24,819 nucleotides of DNA, taken from contig NYZA01000207.1 of the NCBI GenBank assembly GCA_002686955.1, forward strand, positions 1 through 24,819, written 5' to 3'. Origin of the DNA: Gemmatimonadota bacterium. Its GTDB lineage: Bacteria; GCA-2686955. Positions 15,451 through 24,230 of the stretch are shown in pieces. The number at the start of each line of letters is the position of its first letter. Position 1 is the first letter of the stretch. A model generated the notes under the pieces. The model saw only the letters and a program-made list of their open reading frames with translations. It did not search any database and had not been told where the DNA came from. The position numbers and the translations under genes are program-made.

Positions 15451-18276
15451 ATGCGCAATTTCTCCCTGCTGATCGCAAGCGTGCTGATGGTCTGGATCGC
15501 TGTCTTCTCGGGGTCGATCGCCGGAGCAAGAGTGCTCAGAGTTCCGGCCGGGTTTCCCAGCATTCAAGAGGCCGTCGATGCGGCTGGCGAGACCGATACG
15601 GTCTTGGTGGCGCCCGGAACCTACTTCGAATCGGTGCTCGTCGATGATAAGAGTCTGCTTCTCGTTTCCGAGGCGGGACCGGAAGAGACTGTCATCGATG
15701 GGGACGGGGTGGAGAGAGTAATCGAGCTAGCGGGCTATCGGGATGCACTCCCAACGCTTGCGGGGTTCACGATTCGTGGCGGCGACGGGGGTAGAGAGGA
15801 TGGGGCGGGAATCCATATCGGATCGGCGGCCACGGTCCGCGAGTGCATCGTCACCGATTGCCTTGCCGACTACAGCAAGGGCGCCGTGATTTGGTGCGAC
15901 TCGGGTCCCGCCACGATCGTCGATACGCGAATCGTAAACAATGAAGCGAACTTCGCGGCCATCAACGTCGATTGTTACTCCGCCGTTCCGAGCGTGGAAC
16001 GCTGCACGATATCCGGCAATACCGGGAGCGCAATCCGGTCTGAGTGTAGATACACCACGAGCCCCACTTTCACGGTCCGGTCGTGCACAATCGTCGACAA
16101 TAGAAACGGGATAGTCTCCGCCCCGGAGTCGGCACATATCGAAAGGAGTATCGTTGCGTTCAACGAGGGCACCGGTATTTCGGGTATCGATCACGGGCCG
16201 ATTTTGCACCACAATCTGGTGTTTGGGAACGGTGTCGACTATTCAGGCGCCGCTGAGCCGGGGAGGCTCGATCTTCGCATCGATCCCCATCTGCTCGGTC
16301 CCAAGCACGACTACGCGCCTTCGAAGATCTCTCCCGCGGTCGACGCAGGCGATCCTTCCCTCCCCATCGGACCCCGCGACGGCCCGCGAGCCGATCTCGG
16401 CGCTCTCGAAGCCCCTCATCTCGATCCCGCGCCGCTGGCGCTCTCCTTCGACCCACCCGAAACGCTCATCGCGATCGGTTCGAGCGCTCGAGTCTCGCTG
16501 CTCATCGCCAATCGAACGCCGCGCAGCCTCGAATCGACGCTTCTGGTGCGCGCCGATGGTGGGCTTGCCGAGCCGCGGGAAAGCGTCGTTTCCCTGGCGC
16601 CGCACCAGAGTCTGAGACTGCCGATCGAGGTCGTCGCTCCCGATTCCCTGCGTCCGGGCGACTATGTCGTGACGGCGCGAGTGCTGACCGCCGATCCTCT
16701 GCCTCTGGCCGGCGGCGCGATTCTCGATCTGGAAATCTGGAACGAGCCCAGAGCTTGGCGCGTTCCCGACGACTTCCCCACGATCCAGGACGCGATCGAT
16801 GCTGCCGATGATGGCGACACAGTGCTCGTCTCTCCCGGCACCTGGGAGGAAGGCCTCAAAATCATCGGCAAGTGGATCAAGCTTCTGTCGACCGAGGGTC
16901 CCGATACGACGGTGATCCTGCCGCCGCATTGGAAGCGAGGAATCGAGTGCGAGCGAGTAGGCAACGACATGGAAATACGCGGTTTCACCGTGCGCAACGC
17001 ATCGTACAACGGATCCGGTGCAGGGCTGTCGCTCTTCGAGACGGATGCCCTCATCGCCGCTTGCATCGTCGAGAACTGTGAAGCGTGGGGATGGCATCAT
17101 GACGGCGGCGGGATGTGGCTCGGAACCGGATATGTCAGGGTCGAGGGGTGCGTCGTTCGCAACAACAGCTCCTCCTATCACGGCGGCGGAATCTACAGCA
17201 GTTGGCGCGAGAATGCAGTCATCACCGGCTGTGTGGTCGTCGATAACGAAACGGTCGTCACCGGCGGCGGCATTCGAGGTGGACGGCGTATCGAGGGCAA
17301 TACGGTCGCCCGCAACGCCATCAGGCCGGATTGGCTTTACGAACTACCCGAGCCCGGCGCCGGTTCCGATCTCGGAAAGACGACCGACTACTACGGGTCT
17401 GGCATCGCCTCTGCCGACAGCGTCATCGGCAATGAGGTGCGGGATAATGAAGGGGGTGATTCGAGCCTGACCGGAGGCAACTGCGTCGCCGGCAATTTGG
17501 TCCTGAACGGCAGCAGAGGCGGTATCGAAGCCTGGCCAGGCCCTATCAGCAACAATATCGTCGCTTACTGCGCAGGTGACGGCATCTATGCTCGCGGGTC
17601 CCATGCCGACATGATCGGGAATATCCTCTATCGCAACGCCCAGAGCGGAATCCTGCAATCAGGCAACTACGCCTTCGAGATCACCAACAACGCACTCATC
17701 GAAAACGGCATGTACGGAATCCTCAGCTCCGACTCACCGAGCGCACGGATTCATCACAATGCCTTCGACGGCAATATCGTCGATCCCTATTGGGGATTCG
17801 ATGCCGACTCCACTCAGGTCTACGGCGACCCGCTCTTCTTCGATCCGGCGACCCTCGACTTCCGTCTGCTGCCCGATTCGCCACTGATCGACACCGGAGA
17901 TCCCGATAGGATCGATCCCGACGGCACAAGAAGCGATATCGGCATCACGCCCTACGACCATTCGGGGGACGCTCGGCTCTATCTGAGTCCCGATCGAGAG
18001 CAAGCGAGGCCCGGCGAGCGCGTGTTTCTGCGGGTGATGTTGGCGAGCCATGTCGATTCGCCTCGTGCCTACGAGATCGAGGACGGCGTGCTCACTCCAT
18101 CCGGAGATGTGCTGCGGCCTCATCGGATTCACGTTGTGCTGGGGCCGCGCGCCACGGCGCTGCGCACCCTGGAGTGGAGGGTGCTCGTGGACGCCGAAAC
18201 CGGAGTCTACGAAATTGGGGCCCGGGCAGCGCCTGGAGTGACCGATCGTTTCCAGATTGAGGTGATATCGCCATGA
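15451..18276 (+). CDS. secreted two-module beta-helix protein (copy 2, gene A)
   Basis: This is a 941-residue exported protein. The start at 15451 is chosen because it begins a proper signal peptide (MRNFSLLIASVLMVWIAVFS), has GGGGGA about eight bases upstream, and aligns with the paralogue; an upstream in-frame ATG at 15361 falls inside the -10. Beta-helix 1 opens VPAGFPSIQEAVDAAGETDT and ends at SPAVDAGDPSLPIG near residue 294. An Ig-like linker follows. Beta-helix 2 opens VPDDFPTIQDAIDAADDGDT near 436 and ends at SPLIDTGDPDRIDPDGTRSD near 811. A C-terminal Ig-like domain runs from about 843 and contains LYLSPDREQARPGERVFLRV, nearly the same as in copy 1. The stop overlaps the next gene's ATG (ATGA), so the two proteins are probably made together. 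There is no anchor or sorting domain. Ligand and role are unknown. Confidence 0.85.
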   Translation: MRNFSLLIASVLMVWIAVFSGSIAGARVLRVPAGFPSIQEAVDAAGETDTVLVAPGTYFESVLVDDKSLLLVSEAGPEETVIDGDGVERVIELAGYRDALPTLAGFTIRGGDGGREDGAGIHIGSAATVRECIVTDCLADYSKGAVIWCDSGPATIVDTRIVNNEANFAAINVDCYSAVPSVERCTISGNTGSAIRSECRYTTSPTFTVRSCTIVDNRNGIVSAPESAHIERSIVAFNEGTGISGIDHGPILHHNLVFGNGVDYSGAAEPGRLDLRIDPHLLGPKHDYAPSKISPAVDAGDPSLPIGPRDGPRADLGALEAPHLDPAPLALSFDPPETLIAIGSSARVSLLIANRTPRSLESTLLVRADGGLAEPRESVVSLAPHQSLRLPIEVVAPDSLRPGDYVVTARVLTADPLPLAGGAILDLEIWNEPRAWRVPDDFPTIQDAIDAADDGDTVLVSPGTWEEGLKIIGKWIKLLSTEGPDTTVILPPHWKRGIECERVGNDMEIRGFTVRNASYNGSGAGLSLFETDALIAACIVENCEAWGWHHDGGGMWLGTGYVRVEGCVVRNNSSSYHGGGIYSSWRENAVITGCVVVDNETVVTGGGIRGGRRIEGNTVARNAIRPDWLYELPEPGAGSDLGKTTDYYGSGIASADSVIGNEVRDNEGGDSSLTGGNCVAGNLVLNGSRGGIEAWPGPISNNIVAYCAGDGIYARGSHADMIGNILYRNAQSGILQSGNYAFEITNNALIENGMYGILSSDSPSARIHHNAFDGNIVDPYWGFDADSTQVYGDPLFFDPATLDFRLLPDSPLIDTGDPDRIDPDGTRSDIGITPYDHSGDARLYLSPDREQARPGERVFLRVMLASHVDSPRAYEIEDGVLTPSGDVLRPHRIHVVLGPRATALRTLEWRVLVDAETGVYEIGARAAPGVTDRFQIEVISP

Positions 18277-21200
18277 AGCATCCGACCCGATCGCTGCTGA
18301 TATCCGGAGCGCTATACACACTGGTGGCGTTTGGGTTTGCTAGATCGACCCAGAGCGAGCTGATCGTAGTTCCCCGCGACGTGCCGACGATCAAGGCGGG
18401 GTTCGATCTGTCGGCCGAAGGCGATACCGTATTGGTGCAGCCCGGAACCTACCCAGAGCGAATCGTTTTTCCGGCGCACGAGATTTCGTTGATTTCTCTG
18501 CGCGGTCCAGAAATGACCATAATCGACGGAGAGAACGCAGGCACGGTCGTGAGGTTCGATCCGGGAGATCACCAGAGCACTCTCCTCGAGGGATTCACGA
18601 TAAGACGTGGTAGCGCGATGAACGGCGGAGGGATCAGGGTCGTGGGTGCGTCGCCGGCCATACGTGGCAACATTATCTCCGGCAATCTGGCGACAGGCGA
18701 TGGTGGTGGGATTTGGGTAGAGAGCGGCGGTGCTCCTTGGATCGTTGGCAACAGGATAGATGGGAACATCTCCGATGACGATGGAGCGGGATTGTGGTTC
18801 TATTACGCGGGAGCAGCCTTGGTGGAGGGGAATGAGATCATCAACAACTGGAGTGAGTCGGCCGCGGGCGGGATCGGGGCTACTGGAACCGACAGTTTGG
18901 TGCTTCTCGAGAATCGCATCGAGTACAACGTGGCCACCTCGAGAGGTGCTGTCTATCTCGGCAGCTGCGTTCGTCCCCGGATTGAGGGAGGCTCGGTCTC
19001 CTGGAACCAATCGCGCGGTGTCTACCTTTCGTGGTGCGAAAGCGCCGAACTGAGGAGCGTCGACATCGTGGGCAATTCCTCAGCTTCATATGGCGGTGGC
19101 ATCTACGTCTACGACTATCGCCGTGACGAGTACAGCAGGATAGTCGGCTGCCGTGTCGTGGGTAACAGCGCCTCGTCCAGGGGGGGGGGAATCTACAAGA
19201 GCTTCGGAGGCGGGAGCATCGAGCACTGCACGGTGGCCGGGAACACTGTCGACGATCCGGCGGGACAGGGCGCTGGAATCTACTGGTACCAACCGGATTC
19301 GACTGCGGCGATCCTCGGCAGCATCATCGCCGGCAACGAACCAGACGGCATCTACGGCTACGACTACTACGACGAAACCGAGATCTCCCTGATCCGCAAC
19401 CTCATGTGGAATCATACGGGTGGCCACTACGACAATGTTCGCCCCGGTCGCTGGGATGTGCTCGCCGACCCCCTGCCGATCGCACCCGACAGCCTCGATT
19501 GGCGCCCCCGCGCCGATTCCCCCGCCATCGACGCCGGGCTCCCCGAATGGGAGGTTCCGGAGGGCGGGGGCGCACTGGCCGATATCGGTGCGGACGAGGC
19601 GGTCTTTCCTGATGGTGGCGCTGTGAGCGTCGTGCTCGACTCAGTGTCGGCGGAGATCCGGGACGACTCGCCCCTGCGAATTGCCGCCCGCGTAGTCAAC
19701 CGAACGAACCGGCGGCTGGATACCCGACTACACCTGGCTCTGACCGGCGTTGGGGGAACGACCGTTGCTTTCGACAGCCTGGTCAGTGTTCCGCGCTTCG
19801 GCAGCCTGTGGACCGAGGCCACCGCCGACATCCCGCTGCGGATTTACTCAGGGCCCGCAAGCGTGACAGCGCGCGCGCTCGTAGATCGTCCGCCCGACGC
19901 CGACCCCCTTTTGCTGGCGGGTGACGCCGTAGCGACCACACTCGCCCATGTCGGCGATACTCTCAGAGTTCCGGACGATGCAGCGACCATCGGCGAGGCG
20001 ATTGCATGGGCCGAGGACGGAGACCTCGTGCTCGTGTCGGCCGGCACTTGGTTCGAGCGAATCGACTTCGACGGTAAAGCGATCCGGGTCGTGGGAGCCG
20101 AGGGGCCAAGCGCTTGCGTGATCGACGCCGAACGCGCGGGAACCGCCATCGTGTTCCACCATCTCGAGGATTCCTTGAGCGTGATCGAGGGATTCACGAT
20201 CACCGGCGGCTACGGTAATGATTGGAGAGATATGGGCGGCGGAATGCGCATCGAGCACGGGTGCTCGCCGATCGTTCGCGATTTGTGGTTCGTCGAAAAC
20301 GAAACCACCGGTTCCGGCGGCGGGGTGTTGCTAGAAGGGGGCTCGCCACGCTTCGAGCGTTGCCTGTTCAGCCGCAACATCGCCGTCGGCTTCGGAGGCG
20401 GAGTCGCGGTAGTCGGCGAAACGGCCCACCCCCGCATCACATCGTGCACCTTCTACAAAAATGTGGCGGAGGACGAGGGAGGCGCCATCACACTCGCCGA
20501 CGGCAACGCGACCCTCGAAGGCTCGATCCTGCTGGCCAACAGCGGCTACGGTGCGGTTGCTCATCCCCCGCTGCTCCTGTTACAGGGAAGCGACAATGTC
20601 TACTGGGCCAACGATCCGGCCGAACGCGGGCCTTCACTGATACCGGCCAACCGGCTACCCGGTGACCGCGATGTCGATCCCGGGCTGCGCGATCCGGCCG
20701 CCGGCGATTTCCGGCCGCTGCCGGTGTCGCCCGTCGTGAACGCCGGCCCTGCGGCGCTCGATCCCGGTCTCGACGGCGGGCCACGAATCGATGTTGGTGC
20801 TTTCGAGCTACCCTATCCGCTCTCGGCCCCGATCGAAGTGTCGCTCATATCCGAGCTCCCACAGCTCGTCGGCGGCGCGGAGTTCGAGTGGTCGTACCAG
20901 CTGATCAGCCGCTTCTATGCGACGAACGAATACGACATCTTTCCGAGCATCATCGGCAGAGGTTGGCCGAATCTGGCTGAGCTAGACTCGGATCACACAC
21001 TGCTTGCACCCGGCGACACCTTGCGGATCGATCGATCCGATCTGCTGCCCGACATCTTCCCGACGGGAACCGCGATCCTGCGCCTGCAGGTCCTTGACGC
21101 AGCGGGCGATCCGGTCGCCGCTGCCGTCGCGGATGCGGACTTCCAACACATCCCTCGCGCCCTGCACGTTCCCGCGGACCACCCGAGCGTCGAGGCCGCG

Positions 21201-22871
21201 ATAGAGACAGCGCTTCACTCAGACACCATCGTGGTCGGCCCCGGCACCTGGCACGAAGTGCTGCGCCCGGGCAACAGGCAGATCGTGCTTCGCTCCACTT
21301 TCGGTCCGGAGGCGACGGTGATCGACGGCGGTGGAGATGGCCCGGTCCTGCTGCTGAACGAGGGACAGGATTCGACCACGGTGATCGAAGGCCTGACCTT
21401 CAGCGGTGGGGTGGCCGACGCGGGCGGCGGAGTGACCTTGGGCGGCACATCACCCGTACTGCGCAATGTCATCGTGAAGAAGAGCTCGGCGCTCCCGGCG
21501 CCTGCACCGGGCTACGAGCTCGGCCCGGAGACCTCCACCTTGGCAGAAGAGGTGCGCGGGCACGGCGGCGGCCTCCTGGTCGCCGAGGGTGCACCTCGAA
21601 TCATCGGAAGCGAGCTGCGCGGCAACGACGCCGATGTGGGTGGGGGCCTCTCGGTCTTCAACGGCAGCCTGATGCTGGACCGCACCCGCATTGCGCGCAA
21701 CAGCGCCTTGCTCGGCGGCGGCGGGATCTACATCGGCACCGAGGCGCTTCTGGTCGCCACTGAGCGAAGCGTCATAGATTCCAATGCGGTGCCCTGGCCC
21801 ATGCGGGGTTCGCGGGCCGAGGGGTTCGATCTGCTATCCATCCCCGCCCCGCCCGGTGACATCCGACCCAACACCGGTACCCCGCGACATGCCGGGGGGA
21901 TTTGGATCGAAGGTGAGGCATTCATGGCCGATGCCCTGGTGCGAGCCAATCAAGCCTGGATTCACAGCGAGGCGGGCATCGAAGTCGCGGGTGAGGGATC
22001 TCTCTTCCTCGATCGATCCGAAGTGTCGGCCAACGGAGGTGACGGCATCGCGGTCGAGCGGAACGGCACACTTACGCTCTACGAGGTTCTGTGCAGCGAC
22101 AACACCGGCAACGGAGTATTCGCTGAGGGAACACTCGACATCGACCGCTCGTGGTTCCTGCGCAACGGCGACGATGGCCTCAACTTCCGCTATTACACCC
22201 AGGCCGATATTCGCCGATCCACCCTCGTCGGCAACCTTGGCGCCGGCCTCTATGCGTGGGGCTCGGACGTCGATGGAGTTATGACATCGACGCTGATCGT
22301 CGCCAACGGTATGGGTGTGTCCGGCTACTACAGCTGGCCGCAGCTCGACTACCGCTACAACAACGTCTGGGGCAACGATGTCGATTACTACTGGTCCAAT
22401 CCCGGTCCTACCGACATATCGGTCGACCCCCTCTTTCTCGACGAGGCGGCCGAGGACTACCGCATCATGCCCACCTCGCCCCTGCTCGATGCCGGCGACC
22501 CCGAGATCGATCTCGATCCCGACTCCACATTGAGCGAAATCGGAGCCGGTTGGATCGATCAATCCTCCGGTTTGGTGCTCACGGCAACGCCGCAAGAATC
22601 CACGTACTTCCCGGGTGTGACCGCACGGGTCATCCACCGACTGACCGACCTCGCGGGTGATGGCTGGGCGGTCGAGCTCGAACGCTCGATCGAGGACCCC
22701 GGGCAGCAGCTCCACTCGCTCGAGCCGATCGCCGTCGATGTGCCGGCGGGCGGCTCGATCGCCGTGGAGGACTCGATGATCGTTCCGCCCAACGTACCGC
22801 TCGGGCGCTACTTGTATGGCGTCGAAGTGGAAGGGCTCGCCCGCGATGAGCGGGAGGTGTGGGTGAAGTAG
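18273..22871 (+). CDS. giant secreted three-module beta-helix protein (copy 2, gene B)
   Basis: This is a 1,532-residue exported protein with a signal peptide (TRSLLISGALYTLVAFGFA). It is three repeats of [beta-helix, cap, Ig-like domain]. Helix 1 opens VPRDVPTIKAGFDLSAEGDT and is capped by SPAIDAGLPEW near residue 417. Helix 2 opens VPDDAATIGEAIAWAEDGD near 563 and is capped by SPVVNAGPAALDPG near 819. Helix 3 opens VPADHPSVEAAIETALHSDT near 963 and is capped by SPLLDAGDPEIDLDPDS near 1403. Ig-like segments lie at about 449-560, 845-960 and 1430-1532. Coils are rich in GGGIxxx and CxIxxN ladders, and in Tyr on the outer face of helices 1 and 3. The last ~60 residues match the tail of the relic in copy 1. 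It is coupled to gene A by ATGA and ends 11 bases from the convergent HD gene. An adhesin-like or glycan-binding role is possible but not shown. Confidence 0.85.
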   Translation: MKHPTRSLLISGALYTLVAFGFARSTQSELIVVPRDVPTIKAGFDLSAEGDTVLVQPGTYPERIVFPAHEISLISLRGPEMTIIDGENAGTVVRFDPGDHQSTLLEGFTIRRGSAMNGGGIRVVGASPAIRGNIISGNLATGDGGGIWVESGGAPWIVGNRIDGNISDDDGAGLWFYYAGAALVEGNEIINNWSESAAGGIGATGTDSLVLLENRIEYNVATSRGAVYLGSCVRPRIEGGSVSWNQSRGVYLSWCESAELRSVDIVGNSSASYGGGIYVYDYRRDEYSRIVGCRVVGNSASSRGGGIYKSFGGGSIEHCTVAGNTVDDPAGQGAGIYWYQPDSTAAILGSIIAGNEPDGIYGYDYYDETEISLIRNLMWNHTGGHYDNVRPGRWDVLADPLPIAPDSLDWRPRADSPAIDAGLPEWEVPEGGGALADIGADEAVFPDGGAVSVVLDSVSAEIRDDSPLRIAARVVNRTNRRLDTRLHLALTGVGGTTVAFDSLVSVPRFGSLWTEATADIPLRIYSGPASVTARALVDRPPDADPLLLAGDAVATTLAHVGDTLRVPDDAATIGEAIAWAEDGDLVLVSAGTWFERIDFDGKAIRVVGAEGPSACVIDAERAGTAIVFHHLEDSLSVIEGFTITGGYGNDWRDMGGGMRIEHGCSPIVRDLWFVENETTGSGGGVLLEGGSPRFERCLFSRNIAVGFGGGVAVVGETAHPRITSCTFYKNVAEDEGGAITLADGNATLEGSILLANSGYGAVAHPPLLLLQGSDNVYWANDPAERGPSLIPANRLPGDRDVDPGLRDPAAGDFRPLPVSPVVNAGPAALDPGLDGGPRIDVGAFELPYPLSAPIEVSLISELPQLVGGAEFEWSYQLISRFYATNEYDIFPSIIGRGWPNLAELDSDHTLLAPGDTLRIDRSDLLPDIFPTGTAILRLQVLDAAGDPVAAAVADADFQHIPRALHVPADHPSVEAAIETALHSDTIVVGPGTWHEVLRPGNRQIVLRSTFGPEATVIDGGGDGPVLLLNEGQDSTTVIEGLTFSGGVADAGGGVTLGGTSPVLRNVIVKKSSALPAPAPGYELGPETSTLAEEVRGHGGGLLVAEGAPRIIGSELRGNDADVGGGLSVFNGSLMLDRTRIARNSALLGGGGIYIGTEALLVATERSVIDSNAVPWPMRGSRAEGFDLLSIPAPPGDIRPNTGTPRHAGGIWIEGEAFMADALVRANQAWIHSEAGIEVAGEGSLFLDRSEVSANGGDGIAVERNGTLTLYEVLCSDNTGNGVFAEGTLDIDRSWFLRNGDDGLNFRYYTQADIRRSTLVGNLGAGLYAWGSDVDGVMTSTLIVANGMGVSGYYSWPQLDYRYNNVWGNDVDYYWSNPGPTDISVDPLFLDEAAEDYRIMPTSPLLDAGDPEIDLDPDSTLSEIGAGWIDQSSGLVLTATPQESTYFPGVTARVIHRLTDLAGDGWAVELERSIEDPGQQLHSLEPIAVDVPAGGSIAVEDSMIVPPNVPLGRYLYGVEVEGLARDEREVWVK

Positions 22872-22872
22872 A

Positions 22873-22899
22873 GGGACTTTCGCTACCCCCGCAAAGCCC
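22873..22899. terminator. possible bidirectional hairpin between convergent genes
   Basis: GGG-a-CTTT-c-GC pairs with GC-AAAG-CCC across a seven-base C-rich loop, with two small bulges. It begins just after the beta-helix stop and overlaps the last codons of the HD gene. There is no T-run, so it is a weak candidate. Confidence 0.25.
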
Positions 22900-23422
22900 C
22901 TATGACAAACGCAATATGCTCATCGGGCGTGACGCCCAAGAGCCGAATCCCTTCGGCTATATCGTTACGGTCGACCTTGGCCGCGAAGCTCTTGTCCTTC
23001 AGCTTCTTCTTCACGCTCTTCGGCTTCAGGGACGCGATCCCGTCGGGTCGCACGAGACAGCACGCTCCGATGAAGCCTGTCAGCTCGTCGCAAGCCAGCA
23101 AGGCTTTGTCGAGCATCGATTCGTGAGGCACTCCCCACTGAGTGAAATGGGCGCTGATTGCATGGGCCATCGGCTCTTCGCCCAGCTCTCGCAGATGCTC
23201 GACGATCCGCTTGGGGTGCTCTTCGGGCCATTGCTCATAGTCGGCATCATGCAGGAGCCCCGTGATTCCCCAGAGCTCCTCCGCATCGGCACCCGAACCG
23301 TATCGATGGGCCGCTGCACGCATCACTTTTTCAACTTCGAGCGCGTGGCGGCGCAACGCATCACCCCGGGTCCATTCGCAGAGTAAGCTCCACGCTTCCG
23401 CGCGGGTCAATTTGCAGGTCAT
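22883..23422 (-). CDS. HD-superfamily metal-dependent hydrolase (COG2316-like)
   Basis: This is a 179-residue cytoplasmic protein. The HD metal site is complete: His26 (RRHALEVEKV), His58-Asp59 (TGLLHDADYEQWP), His92 (ISAHFTQWG) and Asp112 (LLACDELTGFIGA). A Lys-rich stretch, KPKSVKKKLKDKSFA, at 134-148 is also typical of the small stand-alone HD hydrolases of the COG2316 type, whose usual length this matches. The substrate of that group is not settled; phosphoester or nucleotide hydrolysis is the general HD chemistry. The start is set by AGGAG five bases upstream and by the ATGA overlap with the hydrolase gene; a longer frame from 23515 would overlap that gene by about 100 bases for no gain. 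Confidence 0.85.
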   Translation of the reverse strand: MTCKLTRAEAWSLLCEWTRGDALRRHALEVEKVMRAAAHRYGSGADAEELWGITGLLHDADYEQWPEEHPKRIVEHLRELGEEPMAHAISAHFTQWGVPHESMLDKALLACDELTGFIGACCLVRPDGIASLKPKSVKKKLKDKSFAAKVDRNDIAEGIRLLGVTPDEHIAFVIGALRG

Positions 23423-24162
23423 TGCGGCTCCTGATTTGTTGGAAAGGGTGTGGCCGGAGGGTTGCCGAGAAAACGTTGATGCCAATGAACCACGTTGGCC
23501 CAGAGCCGGGTCCACTCGGCATCCGGCATGAAGTGTCGGCAGTTCGGGAACTCCAGGTAGCGCAGGCGATCGGGATGCGATGCGTAGCGCGGCTCGAGCC
23601 GCTCGTGAAAGCGACGAGCCCCCTCAGGCGGCACGTTGTCGTCGAGTGCGGCTGTCTGGGAAAGCAGTGCGATCGGTGGGAAGCGGTCGAGATGCCGGTG
23701 CGGGCTCTCCGCGAACGATCCGGGCCATTCAGGCGACGCCAGGACCGGGGTCATCGCGCTGATGCGGGTCTCGCTGAGAGCAGCCGCATAGGCGATATAG
23801 CCCCCCATCGAAATGCCCACGATGCCGATGCGATCCGGGCTGGCCCCTTCGGTCTCGATCAATGCGTCGATCAGAGAGGGGACTTCCGCCGCGGTTCGAG
23901 TCACGACCTCCAGGAAGGGGTCCTCACGCCTGCCCTCACCGCCCCCGAAACGTGCCTCGAAATCGGAGAAGCGACGGGCCCCGTGGCCGACCGCATCGAC
24001 GCCGACCGCTAGAAAGCCCGCCCCTGCAAGGCTCAGCAGCTCTTTGGTCTGAGCGGCGCTTTCGGCGCCGAATCCGTGGTAGACGAGGATTGTGCCCCGC
24101 TCCGATCCTCCGTGGATCAGGCGAAGCGGAATCTCGCCGATCCGTGTGCGTCGATCGATCAT
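23419..24162 (-). CDS. alpha/beta hydrolase (dienelactone/prolyl-oligopeptidase-like)
   Basis: This is a 247-residue cytoplasmic protein with no signal peptide. Strand and oxyanion region: TILVYHGFGAES at residues 24-35. The nucleophile elbow is GISMGG with Ser118. Asp175 (ALDDNVP) is the likely acid. His210 (FPNCRHFMP) completes the triad. The fold is that of small carboxylesterases or peptidase-like hydrolases such as the YitV/dienelactone hydrolase group; the substrate cannot be told. A perfect TATAAT begins 11 bases before the ATG, so the 5' leader would be only a few bases long, and no good ribosome-binding site is seen at the ATG. The stop overlaps the HD gene's ATG by ATGA, so the two form one operon. 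Confidence 0.83.
   Translation of the reverse strand: MIDRRTRIGEIPLRLIHGGSERGTILVYHGFGAESAAQTKELLSLAGAGFLAVGVDAVGHGARRFSDFEARFGGGEGRREDPFLEVVTRTAAEVPSLIDALIETEGASPDRIGIVGISMGGYIAYAAALSETRISAMTPVLASPEWPGSFAESPHRHLDRFPPIALLSQTAALDDNVPPEGARRFHERLEPRYASHPDRLRYLEFPNCRHFMPDAEWTRLWANVVHWHQRFLGNPPATPFPTNQEPQ
23428..23432 (-). promoter_or_regulatory. Shine-Dalgarno AGGAG of the HD gene
   Basis: It lies inside the 3' end of the hydrolase gene, five bases before the ATG at 23422, and decides the HD start. Confidence 0.6.
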
Positions 24163-24172
24163 GGAGCCGGTG

Positions 24173-24178
24173 ATTATA
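24173..24178 (-). promoter_or_regulatory. -10 (TATAAT) of the hydrolase-HD operon
   Basis: An exact TATAAT on the minus strand begins 11 bases upstream of the hydrolase ATG. Transcription would start almost at the start codon, giving a very short or absent leader. The -35 region is poor. The same AT-rich patch could also serve the divergent amylase gene on the plus strand (TTATAG). Confidence 0.42.
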
Positions 24179-24230
24179 GACGTCTTTCGCGAACGCGTGT
24201 CCTCGATTCCCCCGCGAGGTAGACTGCCCC

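Larger units (their letters stand above)
15352..22871 (+). repeat. duplicated beta-helix transcription unit, copy 2 (intact)
   Basis: This is a leader with -10, a 941-residue two-module gene A, and a 1,532-residue three-module gene B, joined by ATGA. It is the full-length counterpart of copy 1 (9743-12955). Confidence 0.75.

Noticed and set aside
5066-22871. Tandem coil repeats considered as CRISPR-like or satellite DNA
   Set aside because: The periodicity is at protein level (GGGIxxx, CxIxxN) with variable DNA and spacing; no repeated DNA unit with regular spacers is present.
23423-23515. Longer N-terminus for the HD hydrolase
   Set aside because: It would overlap the hydrolase gene by about 100 bases; the ATGA overlap and AGGAG at 23428-23432 support the shorter form.
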